Below are positions 1 to 7,029 of a stretch of DNA of 12,490 nucleotides, piece by piece (within the stretch, counting starts at the first letter, position 1; each line of letters starts with the position of its first letter). The stretch comes from Actinomycetota bacterium (lineage in GTDB: Bacteria; Actinomycetota; Acidimicrobiia; Acidimicrobiales; Ilumatobacteraceae). The position numbers and the translations under genes are program-made. The stretch is taken from NCBI GenBank assembly GCA_009705435.1, contig WLTJ01000022.1, positions 1-12,490 on the forward strand. The letters run 5' to 3'. The notes under the pieces are model-generated. The model saw only the letters and a list, made by a program, of their open reading frames with translations. It was not told the origin of the DNA and searched no databases.

Positions 1-640
1 CGATACCAATAGCCGATCCACGTAATGCAGGATCAGAAAGTTTCGGAATGTAGGCCTGGTATGTGGATCCAGCAATTGTTTCTAAGGCGTAGGCCAAAGC
101 GAGGACATCGGCGACTGGATCAGCAGTTGGTTCGATGCCTGAGCCGGTATCGCCAACGATCAATTTCAAGGCTGGTTCAACGTAGATGGTTTGCAAACGT
201 GGGTTGGGTTGAGTGAAAGCTGTGCCACCTAGTTGTTCAGTGAGAGAACTCGTGGCCTCGGCATGGGCGCGGTGGTCGCTGAGGAATCGGGCGGCCAAGG
301 TGGCTGCGTCTCCACTCAAAATACCCGCAGATGCAACAGCCTCGTACACATAGATGGCGTTGTATTCAAGCGAAGTTGCTGTGCGTAGCAACACAACATC
401 GGTGACTTCAATATCAGCGAGTGCATTATCGGGCACTGAATCTCCGATACGGGCGATACCCGTTGATTCACTTGCGCCACAGGCGGCGAGTAGTGCACCA
501 AAAGAGATGGTGGCTCCGCCGGCTAGAAAAAAGCGACGGCGAGACAATGATGTTTGTAATGCCGAACCAAAATCGGCACCTTGAGTGGCGCGCACAATTT
601 TTGTGAGGGCTTGCAATTCTTGGCGATTGGAATGACTCAT
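1..640 (-). CDS. Ferritin-like domain lipoprotein with Tat-type signal (3' end outside window)
   Basis: Partial: 213 residues are readable from ATG at 640 and the frame is open at the left edge. The start has a good ribosome site (CCGGAGATAACG before ATG) and lies 13 nt after the previous stop. The N-terminus has a long polar region, a twin-arginine motif SRRRFF (residues 33-38), a hydrophobic stretch and a lipobox LAAC with Cys54. This predicts a folded protein exported by Tat and lipid-anchored outside the membrane. The mature part looks like a ferritin-like helical bundle: helix A has E92 (LEYNAIYVYE), helix B has DHRAHAE (122-128, H126 and E128) and a third helix has E187. The fourth helix lies beyond the edge. 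It resembles the upstream gene in helices A and B, so the two are probably diverged paralogues. Metal binding and function (iron storage, oxidase or neither) are inferred. The fold call is fairly sure, the role unknown. Confidence 0.75.
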   Translation of the reverse strand, partial: MSHSNRQELQALTKIVRATQGADFGSALQTSLSRRRFFLAGGATISFGALLAACGASESTGIARIGDSVPDNALADIEVTDVVLLRTATSLEYNAIYVYEAVASAGILSGDAATLAARFLSDHRAHAEATSSLTEQLGGTAFTQPNPRLQTIYVEPALKLIVGDTGSGIEPTADPVADVLALAYALETIAGSTYQAYIPKLSDPALRGSAIGI

Positions 641-653
641 CGTTATCTCCGGG

Positions 654-1172
654 TCAGGCGCTAGGCGCTGAGGTCGTGGCCACGGCCGTGGTTACTAAGA
701 ATAAATCAATATCAGCGACTGGTGATTTGCCTGCAATAGTTGCGAGAGCCACACAGTGACGCGCTTCGGTGATCACGATCGAGGCCATTAAGGCTGCGCC
801 GTCGGTGCCGACGAGTTCACCCACCAAAGTCGTATGGGCGGCCACGATTGAGTTCTCCAATCCGTGCGCTGCCAAGGCCGCACCCACAGTGTCAGAACCA
901 AAATCTGCAACCAGCGAATTGAAAAGTTCGTCATCGCGAGTCTGTGGTGCATCAGCGCCAATGAGCGAAGAGATTGATTGGGCGTAAGCGTCATGATGTG
1001 CTGACAAGGCCACGAGACTGGCAAGATGATCTCCGCCAGCACCCGCCGCAATGGCTGAGTTGTAGAGATCTCGAGCGGCCAATTCCGTGGATTGAGCTGC
1101 CGAGAGCAGTTCCACATCGGCTGCAGTTGGGCGCCTTACTGGGGGAGCGCTGTTGGTCTTTGAAGCAGTCAC
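654..1172 (-). CDS. Ferritin-like domain protein (cytoplasmic paralogue)
   Basis: This 172-residue protein starts at GTG with a good ribosome site (GAAAGGAATCTC before GTG). No signal peptide or membrane segment is seen, so it is probably cytoplasmic. Helical segments carry spaced acidic and histidine residues typical of ferritin-like bundles: E30 (STELAARDLY), H59/H60 (ALSAHHDAYA), E106 (GLENSIVAAH) and E136/H139 (ITEARH). The last pair has the ExxH spacing of diiron ligands. The N-terminal 15 residues are polar and Pro-rich, and the C-terminus is Ala/Thr/Ser-rich. It sits 13 nt upstream of a second ferritin-like gene on the same strand, so the two are almost certainly co-transcribed. One is predicted to be inside the cell and the other exported. 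The ligand set is partly degenerate, so metal binding is not assured. The substrate is unknown. Confidence 0.7.
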   Translation of the reverse strand: MTASKTNSAPPVRRPTAADVELLSAAQSTELAARDLYNSAIAAGAGGDHLASLVALSAHHDAYAQSISSLIGADAPQTRDDELFNSLVADFGSDTVGAALAAHGLENSIVAAHTTLVGELVGTDGAALMASIVITEARHCVALATIAGKSPVADIDLFLVTTAVATTSAPSA

Positions 1173-1239
1173 GAGATTCCTTTCACGAACACGTTCTCTC
1201 AGCCTTGTAGGTCAAGGTAGCTAGTAGCAACTTCAAATC

Positions 1240-2748
1240 CTAGAAGTCAAGACTTGATAGTTCTGTGATCCATCCGGCAGCACGGGTCACAGCTTCTTTC
1301 CACTGTCCGCGAACGGACGCACGGTCAAAGTGAGCGCGCGGCTCGACGTTGCTTTTCGGGGTCCATAAGGCCTCAATATCGCTCAAATCTGACCATGTTC
1401 CGACTGCAAGACCAGCTAGGTAAGCAGCCCCCAAGGTGGTGGCTTCGGCGACTGGAGACACAGACACTGGTCGCCCAGTGCTGTCGGCGAGGGCTTGAAC
1501 AAAAGTTGGATTAGTGCTCATACCTCCGTCAATGCGAAGTTCTGTGACCCTGGCAAGCGGATAGTCGGCCTCAATGCTTTCAAGGAGGTCAGCGCCGCGA
1601 TGGGCGATCCCTTCCAGGACTGAGCGCACCACATGACTGCGATTGCTGCCCCGGGTTAAGCCCAGCAATGCTCCGCGGGCGCCGTAATCCCAATGTGGGG
1701 TTCCGAGTCCAAGCAGTGCTGGGACATAAAAGACACCTTCACTTGAATCGCACTGAGCGGCGATTGTGTGACTTTCTTCTGGCGTGGAAATGAGTCCCAT
1801 GTCTTCGCGCAGCCAATCGATATTAGTACCTGCTGACAGCATGATCGCTTCCGCTCCCCAGGTGACACTGGGCGTCGAGTCTTTTTGCTGGCGACTCCAA
1901 GCAATGATCGGGAATGTGCCATGGACTGTGCGTAGTGGTGAGGCAGGTTGCGCATCATCAAGACAGAGGTTCATCATTCCGCCCGTTCCGAATGTGCACT
2001 TCGCCATATTCGCACGTACGCATGATTGACCCATCAGAGATGCTTGTTGATCGCCGGCAATGGCTGCGATCGGAGGCGAACCAGGCAGTGCACTTGCCAG
2101 ACCAATGACTCCTGAGGATGACACCAAAGATGGGAGCATTGAGACAGGAATGCCGAGAACTGAGCAGGCTCTTTCATGCCAGGTGATCTGCGGGCCAGAC
2201 GTTGGATCGAGTAATCCGGTCACTGCAGCATTGCTGTGGTCCGTGACGTGCAGAGCGCCACCAGAAAGCGTCCATGCAATCCAACTATCCACCGTGCCGA
2301 TACACAGATCGCGGGCTCGCTCAGCGATAGCGGCAGCATCACCAACATATGTCTTGAGGAGCCATGCCGCTTTGGTGGCGGTCTGATTGGGAGCTAAGGC
2401 CAAGCCATGTTCCGCTTTGGCCATGATGCATTCAATGACAGTGCGCAGGTCCTGCCAACCGAGCCCAGGTCCAATTGGTACGCCAGTGTTGCGATCCCAG
2501 ATGATCGTGGAAGCACGTTGGGTGGTGATTCCAACTCCCGATACGGGTCCACCTTGTGCGAGGGCGAGATGAGCCACCTCAAGAACAAGTCGGGCCATTT
2601 CAGTGGCGTCAAATTCGACCAAGCCCGGAGCGGGAGTTGTCGGACGAAAGGACCGATAGTTCGGAGCATCTACGGATGCGTCGGGTCGCACAATTGCGGC
2701 TCGCAATCCGCTCGTTCCAACGTCAATGACAAGTATGGATGAGGTCAT
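1240..2748 (-). CDS. FGGY-family carbohydrate kinase, glycerol-kinase-like
   Basis: ATP-dependent sugar/polyol kinase of 502 residues, the usual length for glycerol kinase. Visible motifs are the N-terminal phosphate loop DVGTSGLRAAIV (9-20), GWQDLRT (97-103), the catalytic-base region GDQQASLMGQ (232-241, D233), GTGGMMN (254-260), GLGTPHWDYGARGALLGLTR (347-366) and the ATP-site segment IDGGMSTNPTFVQAL (406-420) followed by LGAAYLAGLAVG. The overall match is to GlpK. However, three positions that contact glycerol in E. coli GlpK (Glu84, Tyr135, Phe270) align with A79, N121 and M258, while Arg83, Trp103 and Asp245 are kept as R78, W98 and D233. It may therefore phosphorylate another small polyol, and I do not give it the glpK symbol. 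The start overlaps the previous stop as ATGA, so translation is probably coupled. It is the last gene of the glpD run. Confidence 0.88.
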   Translation of the reverse strand: MTSSILVIDVGTSGLRAAIVRPDASVDAPNYRSFRPTTPAPGLVEFDATEMARLVLEVAHLALAQGGPVSGVGITTQRASTIIWDRNTGVPIGPGLGWQDLRTVIECIMAKAEHGLALAPNQTATKAAWLLKTYVGDAAAIAERARDLCIGTVDSWIAWTLSGGALHVTDHSNAAVTGLLDPTSGPQITWHERACSVLGIPVSMLPSLVSSSGVIGLASALPGSPPIAAIAGDQQASLMGQSCVRANMAKCTFGTGGMMNLCLDDAQPASPLRTVHGTFPIIAWSRQQKDSTPSVTWGAEAIMLSAGTNIDWLREDMGLISTPEESHTIAAQCDSSEGVFYVPALLGLGTPHWDYGARGALLGLTRGSNRSHVVRSVLEGIAHRGADLLESIEADYPLARVTELRIDGGMSTNPTFVQALADSTGRPVSVSPVAEATTLGAAYLAGLAVGTWSDLSDIEALWTPKSNVEPRAHFDRASVRGQWKEAVTRAAGWITELSSLDF

Positions 2749-3167
2749 AGTTTTCTTCGTCCCTGGGGCAGAGCACCTCGGTGTTGCATCACAGAACCAA
2801 TAAAACCTCCGATAACACTAACTGTCAGAGTAATCGTAAAATTAAATAAGACTGCGATCCAATTCACTTCGGCGCCACGCACCAACTTAACAACAATGAA
2901 AAGAGTTTGCGCTGCGATGTAGGTCGCGGACGCAGTCACCATGGCATGTGTTAGCGGTGTGCCGCGTTGTTGGTGCCATGCCGCAATTGCCGAGCCAAGT
3001 AAAAAACCAAGGGCAGCACAGAGAGCCAAGAAAATAGCGAGGCCGCTGTTGTCAGAAAAGATGCGCGCCGCAATAGAAAATGGCACCGCAAAAACAAGAG
3101 CCACGGATGAGCCAGAGCGAATAGCTAAACGATCCCAGCGTGATGAAGAACCGGGTTGGGTGTTCAT
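2745..3167 (-). CDS. Small four-helix membrane protein, unknown function
   Basis: A hypothetical integral membrane protein of 140 residues. I chose ATG at 3167 because it overlaps the stop of the FAD-oxidase gene as ATGA. A TTG two codons upstream (3173) is possible but less likely. Four hydrophobic segments are seen at about 20-37, 41-64, 72-95 and 101-126. The N-terminus is short, polar and basic, and the C-terminus ends in a basic tail (LPQGRRKL). The second helix holds small-residue packing (AALGFLLGSAIAAW) and the fourth a GGFIG turn. No catalytic motif is recognised. The gene is sandwiched between two ATGA overlaps with the FAD oxidase and the FGGY kinase, so it is expected to be made in step with them. 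Uptake or export of a polyol or lipid precursor is one guess, but the sequence does not prove it. Confidence 0.8.
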   Translation of the reverse strand: MNTQPGSSSRWDRLAIRSGSSVALVFAVPFSIAARIFSDNSGLAIFLALCAALGFLLGSAIAAWHQQRGTPLTHAMVTASATYIAAQTLFIVVKLVRGAEVNWIAVLFNFTITLTVSVIGGFIGSVMQHRGALPQGRRKL

Positions 3168-4684
3168 GGCCAATTGAGGGCAGTCAAATAGTCGGGAATC
3201 GGCAATCCCATTTTGCCTGGGTTCAAGATGCCCTGTGGATCAAGGGAGTTCTTCATCGCAATCAGCACGGCGAATGATGACCCCATCGTTTCACGGACGA
3301 ATCGCGCTCGGTTCAGACCGACACCATGGTGGTGGCTGAGGTTTCCACCGTGAGCGAGAACGCTGCGTGCGCCAGCATCCCACATCGCAAGGTAGGTGGA
3401 CTCCACCTCGCCGGGGGGCGGAGTGGCAGCAAAAGTAAAATACAAACACGCGCCATCGATATAACTGTGGGATAAATGACAGGTTGCTGAGCGGGCGTGT
3501 GGCACGGCCAACATGGCTTGTCGAGTTGCGTCAAAGATTGCCGGCAGAGCGGACCACGGTGCTGCAATTTCCATCGTGTCAACAACGAAACCTTTTTTGG
3601 TGAGCGCTTGCAGTGCGCTGGTGTCGTTGCGATGATGCATCCATTTCTCCACCGCGTCAACATCGCGTGGTATGCAACCGATCGTTGCCAAGCATTCTTC
3701 TTCGACGATTGACATTGAGGCATTGACGGAAGCGACATCGCCCTCATCAAGTACGAGTAAGGCACAGATGACGCCATCGCCACCTTGACCGCGCTGACTT
3801 TCTGGCGCATCGTACAAACGCAGCACGGCAGGAGTGGCGCCACGTCGCATGATGCGGCGGCAGGCTTCGAGTCCATCTTCGAAGGTGGCAAAACCGAAAG
3901 CGGCTCGACGTTCCAAAGTCGCCACGGGATGACATTTCAGCCAGATGCGAGTGATGATTCCGAGTGTGCCTTCACTGCCAATGAAAAGTTGGTTGAGATC
4001 AGGTCCGCTTGCGGCCTTTGGTGAACCCCCCGTGCGCACAATCGTGCCGTCAGCAAGTACCACCTCGAGACCAATGACCATGTCCTCAATCTTGCCGTAG
4101 CGCGTTGAGTATTGACCGGCGCCGCGACACGCAACCCAACCACCGACCGTGGCAATATCAAAACTTTGTGGATAGTGACCCACTGTGAGTCCCATGGGCG
4201 CGAGATGTGCTTCAAGATCGGGTCCGAAGGTGCCCGGTAAAATCTCAACGGTGAGCGACTCGTCATCAACACTCACAACACCCTGCATCGCTGTGGTGTC
4301 CAGAACCACTCCGCCGTATAAAGGTATCGATGCTCCACAGACTCCACTTCGACCACCAGCAGCGGTGACGGGAATTCGCTCCTCATTGCAGTAGGACAAC
4401 AGATGGGCAATCTGTTCAGTTGAGGCGGGCCGACAGACAGCGGCAGCTTGCGCGGGTACTTCGCCGGCAAGCCCCCAATGCATTGTCAGTGGCCACCAGT
4501 CACGACTTGCCTCGGCGGTGACGCTTGGGGAGGTATCAGTTGAACAAATCTGAGATAAGGCAGTGATATGTGACGCCTTCAAACCAATGACCGTATGCCC
4601 AAAATGACTTGCAACGTGACCGTCTTCGGCCGTGACAAGATCAATGGGTGATGTGATGTGATATTCAAAAAGTTTCTTATTCAT
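3164..4684 (-). CDS. FAD-binding oxidoreductase, alkyldihydroxyacetonephosphate synthase-like
   Basis: A 506-residue flavoprotein of the vanillyl-alcohol-oxidase/GlcD superfamily: FAD-binding domain, then FAD-oxidase C-terminal domain. The FAD loop is AAGGRSGVCGASIP (108-121). The segment GHYPQSFDIATVGGW (169-183), leading into YGKIEDMV (196-203), is very like alkylglycerone-phosphate synthase (AGPS), as are RLYD (289-292), SHSYIDGACLYF (405-416) and the triple histidine HHHGVG (451-456). The C-terminus has LDPQGILNPGKMG (481-493). In AGPS the HHH motif, the Arg and a Tyr serve acyl-DHAP to alkyl-DHAP exchange, the first ether-lipid step. D-lactate/glycolate dehydrogenases share the fold but usually lack this HHHGVG context. 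A ribosome site GAGGGG overlaps the glpD stop 11 nt upstream, and the 3' end overlaps the membrane-protein gene. Neighbouring glpD makes DHAP, which fits an AGPS-type substrate. The family is sure; the exact substrate is inferred. Confidence 0.85.
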   Translation of the reverse strand: MNKKLFEYHITSPIDLVTAEDGHVASHFGHTVIGLKASHITALSQICSTDTSPSVTAEASRDWWPLTMHWGLAGEVPAQAAAVCRPASTEQIAHLLSYCNEERIPVTAAGGRSGVCGASIPLYGGVVLDTTAMQGVVSVDDESLTVEILPGTFGPDLEAHLAPMGLTVGHYPQSFDIATVGGWVACRGAGQYSTRYGKIEDMVIGLEVVLADGTIVRTGGSPKAASGPDLNQLFIGSEGTLGIITRIWLKCHPVATLERRAAFGFATFEDGLEACRRIMRRGATPAVLRLYDAPESQRGQGGDGVICALLVLDEGDVASVNASMSIVEEECLATIGCIPRDVDAVEKWMHHRNDTSALQALTKKGFVVDTMEIAAPWSALPAIFDATRQAMLAVPHARSATCHLSHSYIDGACLYFTFAATPPPGEVESTYLAMWDAGARSVLAHGGNLSHHHGVGLNRARFVRETMGSSFAVLIAMKNSLDPQGILNPGKMGLPIPDYLTALNWP

Positions 4685-4695
4685 AGGAGTTCCCC

Positions 4696-6408
4696 TCAGG
4701 AATAGAGATCACTTTGGGCGATGCTGCCGGCGACGATTTCATGCTCACAGATTTCGTTAAAGGCGACAATTTCACTTTCAATGCGCTCGGTGGTCCAGTT
4801 TGCATATGGTGCCACAATCTCGGCGACGGTTCGCGCAGCTTGTTGGGTGGCGTGACGATCAAACAACAATGCGCGTGTGCGACGCGACAAAATATCGTCC
4901 AGGGTTGTGGCCATTTCATAGGTCACCGCGAAAACTGCTTCCGCCATGACGTAGGGCAAACCTGGCACCATCGGCGCTGCCAATCGCGCATCAGAGTCCA
5001 TCATCGCAGTGACTACGGACGCATCTGATCCAAAGCGATGAGCGAGATGGGCATCAAAACTTCCGGAAACCTGAGGTTCTTCGAATCCGCGAGCGCCGTG
5101 CAGTTTGAGGTTTTTGGTCTGACACCGCTTGCTCTTGTGCTCTAACTTCAGTGCACTCAGTACATCAAGAGCGGCGTCAACTGTGTCTTGAGCCATTTCG
5201 CGGTACGTCGTTAGTTTTCCGCCAGTGACCGTGATGATGCCTGAATTTCCGGTAAAAACCAGGTGTCTGCGCGAGAGGTCAGCAGTGCGTGCTGCCTTGC
5301 CACCTTGACCCGTTCCATCGGCGGCGTTGACTTGTTTGACAAGCGGTCGTAACCCAGCCCATACGCCAGTGACATCTTGCGTCGTGATACCAGTTGTCAC
5401 ACTGGCATTGAGAGCACGCAGGACATAGTCAATGTCATCTTTGGTGCACTGCGGATCATCAACTGGGCCCTGATAGTCGGTGTCGGTGGTTCCGACATAG
5501 GTATGGGTGAAAGTGCCGTCAGGTTTGGGTCCCCACGGGACAACAAACAAACTGCGCTTATCTTTGGGCACGGGAATGATCACAGCAATATCGTTGCGAA
5601 CTTTCTCCCATGGCACAGTGACGTGCACGCCTTTGGCTGGCCGAATCGTGTCGGGGTCGATTCCATTTTCAAGAGTCCGTACAGCGTCGGTCCACACCCC
5701 GGCGGCGTTAATCACAACATGGGCCTGCACATCAATTGATTCACCATCGCAAAGAACCGTGACACCATTGGCTTTTGAGTCCGACGAGCGCAAAATGTTG
5801 GTGACTGCACAACGGTTGATGATGACCGCGCCGTGATCGGCGGCAGTACGCGCTAGTGCCAGACATAACCGAGCGTCATCGGCTTGAGCGTCGTAATAGA
5901 TGTACGCCGATGCCAACCGTTGACTCGGCATAGTCGGCATATGAGATAGAGCATTTTTCTTGCGTAGTCGTCGGTGGATGCGACCAATTCGTGCACCACC
6001 CGTGATGTCGTACATCCATAATGCCGAACCGAGGGCCCGAGCAATCTTGCGTGAGACAACTCCATCTTTGGTGAGGATGGGCAACAGGAAGGGCAACAGC
6101 GTGACAAGGTGCGGAGCATTTCGTCGGAGTCGCTGCCGTTCGTACAGCGCTTCATAGACCAAGCGCACTTCACCTTGTTGTAAATAGCGTAAACCGCCGT
6201 GAATGAGTTTCGAACTTTTCGATGAGGTGCCTGAGGCGAAGTCGTAACGCTCCACAAGAGCAGTTTTTAAACCTCGTGACGCCGCATCAAGGGCCACGCC
6301 GAGCCCCGTTATTCCGCCTCCAACGACGAGGACATCGAAACGTTCGCTAGACAGTCGCTGGCGCATGGAGTCCCTGTTGAAATGATCGGGGGAGAGGGTT
6401 GAAGTCAC
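4696..6408 (-). CDS. glpD: FAD-dependent glycerol-3-phosphate dehydrogenase
   Basis: Oxidises sn-glycerol-3-phosphate to dihydroxyacetone phosphate and, in this family, passes electrons through FAD to membrane quinone. The protein is 570 residues from GTG at 6408. Features are the FAD Rossmann motif VVGGGITGLGVALDAASRG (28-46), the family signature GTSSKSSKLIHGGLRYLQ (60-77), VGTTDT (305-310), VWAGLRPL (349-356) and GNSGIITVTGGKLTTYREMA (387-406), followed by a helical C-terminal domain. The start is uncertain. GGAGG touches the GTG directly, too close for a ribosome site, whereas ATG at 6366 (residue 15) has AGGGA four bases upstream. I kept GTG because the extra LSP...R...L stretch looks like other actinobacterial GlpD N-termini and because TACTCT six bases upstream could give a leaderless mRNA. 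It heads the four-gene run and is divergent from the perR-like gene. Confidence 0.93.
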   Translation of the reverse strand: MTSTLSPDHFNRDSMRQRLSSERFDVLVVGGGITGLGVALDAASRGLKTALVERYDFASGTSSKSSKLIHGGLRYLQQGEVRLVYEALYERQRLRRNAPHLVTLLPFLLPILTKDGVVSRKIARALGSALWMYDITGGARIGRIHRRLRKKNALSHMPTMPSQRLASAYIYYDAQADDARLCLALARTAADHGAVIINRCAVTNILRSSDSKANGVTVLCDGESIDVQAHVVINAAGVWTDAVRTLENGIDPDTIRPAKGVHVTVPWEKVRNDIAVIIPVPKDKRSLFVVPWGPKPDGTFTHTYVGTTDTDYQGPVDDPQCTKDDIDYVLRALNASVTTGITTQDVTGVWAGLRPLVKQVNAADGTGQGGKAARTADLSRRHLVFTGNSGIITVTGGKLTTYREMAQDTVDAALDVLSALKLEHKSKRCQTKNLKLHGARGFEEPQVSGSFDAHLAHRFGSDASVVTAMMDSDARLAAPMVPGLPYVMAEAVFAVTYEMATTLDDILSRRTRALLFDRHATQQAARTVAEIVAPYANWTTERIESEIVAFNEICEHEIVAGSIAQSDLYS

Positions 6409-6414
6409 CCTCCG

Positions 6415-6443
6415 AGAGTACTCGCAGTGCGCAGGTATGTCCC
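6415..6443 (-). promoter_or_regulatory. Possible glpD promoter (GGGACA-17-TACTCT)
   Basis: Read on the minus strand, GGGACA (6443-6438) is followed after 17 bases by TACTCT (6420-6415), six bases before the GTG at 6408. This geometry would start the mRNA at or next to the start codon, a leaderless transcript as is common in actinobacteria. Both hexamers match the consensus only partly (4/6 and 3/6), so the call is tentative. Confidence 0.3.
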
Positions 6444-6464
6444 CGTGAGACAGTTATCACAGGT

Positions 6465-6476
6465 TGCTAATTAGCA
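6465..6476. promoter_or_regulatory. Perfect 12-bp palindrome in the glpD/perR divergent region, candidate operator
   Basis: TGCTAATTAGCA is fully self-complementary and AT-rich at the centre. It sits just upstream of the candidate promoter for the Fur/PerR-type gene and about 57 bp from the glpD start. Fur-family repressors bind AT-rich dyads and often regulate their own gene, so autoregulation is plausible. The site does not match the classical 7-1-7 PerR box exactly, and binding is an inference from position and symmetry. Confidence 0.45.
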
Positions 6477-6480
6477 GGTC

Positions 6481-6509
6481 TTGCGAAGAAAGAAAAAAGA
6501 GTCTAATTT
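6481..6509 (+). promoter_or_regulatory. Candidate promoter of the perR-like operon
   Basis: TTGCGA (6481-6486) is followed after 17 bases by TAATTT (6504-6509). The overlapping TCTAAT (6502-6507) is a closer -10 match but gives a 15-base spacer. The GTG at 6517 lies seven bases after TAATTT, the distance expected for a leaderless mRNA. The palindrome at 6465-6476 is immediately upstream. This reading makes the TTG at 6481 a -35 element and not a start codon. Confidence 0.4.
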
Positions 6510-6516
6510 TGACCTC

Positions 6517-7029
6517 GTGAAAGCTCCCGCAGAACTGACCGCAATGTTTCGTGCAAGTGGTCTCAAAGTAACGCCACAACGGCAGTTGCTCTTTCGTTTG
6601 ATGCACGAGAACAAAAGCCACCCCACCGCGGAGTCCCTGTTTTCAGTCGCCAGTCATCACATGCCAGGAATCTCCTTGAGGACTGTGTACCAAACGCTGA
6701 CCGATCTTTCGTCAATGGGTGAACTGCGATTGATTGATGTGGGCAGTGGGGCAGCGCGTTTTGATCCCAACCTTGATGACCATCATCATCTCGTATGTCA
6801 ATCCTGTGGCGACGTGCGCGATGTCTATGTGTCTGGCTCGGGGCAACTTGATGTCAATGAATTAGACGGATTTTCTGTCGACACAACAACGATTCTGTTC
6901 CACGGTTTGTGTACGTCATGCCGTGGAACGCACAAGGTTTCCTCAACTGTGGCTGAGCCGCTAGTGGGGATTTCAAAAAGCAATACCTCCAGTAAAAACA
7001 CAACCAACCCGAAAGAGAGAATGTCATGA
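6517..7029 (+). CDS. Fur-family peroxide-responsive repressor, PerR type
   Basis: A metal-dependent DNA-binding repressor of 170 residues from GTG 6517. An in-frame TTG at 6481 would add 12 residues but overlaps the likely promoter, and neither start has a strong ribosome site. A winged helix with recognition segment ISLRTVYQTLTDL (about 52-64) is followed by a dimerisation domain. Every key PerR residue of B. subtilis is present at an offset of exactly two: H35, D83 (in RFD), H89, H91 and D102 for the regulatory Fe/Mn site, and C94/C97 (CQSC) for structural zinc. The second zinc pair is C132/C135 (CTSC). Asp in RFD, where Fur proteins have Glu, favours peroxide sensing by histidine oxidation. 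After the last CxxC there is an unusual Ser/Thr/Lys-rich tail of about 35 residues. The stop overlaps the rubrerythrin start as ATGA, so rubrerythrin is the obvious target. Confidence 0.88.
   Translation: MKAPAELTAMFRASGLKVTPQRQLLFRLMHENKSHPTAESLFSVASHHMPGISLRTVYQTLTDLSSMGELRLIDVGSGAARFDPNLDDHHHLVCQSCGDVRDVYVSGSGQLDVNELDGFSVDTTTILFHGLCTSCRGTHKVSSTVAEPLVGISKSNTSSKNTTNPKERMS

Noticed and set aside
1203..1217. Small hairpin CCTTG-ACCTA-CAAGG between the FGGY kinase and the ferritin-like gene as terminator
   Set aside because: Only five base pairs and no T-run. It could be chance.
3297..3900. Long overlapping frames inside the AGPS-like, glpD and kinase genes
   Set aside because: They are out-of-frame shadows of strongly conserved proteins and show no domain or ribosome site of their own.
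6481..6516. TTG at 6481 as the start of the PerR-type gene
   Set aside because: It gives 12 extra residues (MRRKKKESNFDL) unlike Fur N-termini and overlaps a good -35/-10 arrangement. With GTG 6517 all PerR ligands fall at a constant offset of two from B. subtilis PerR.
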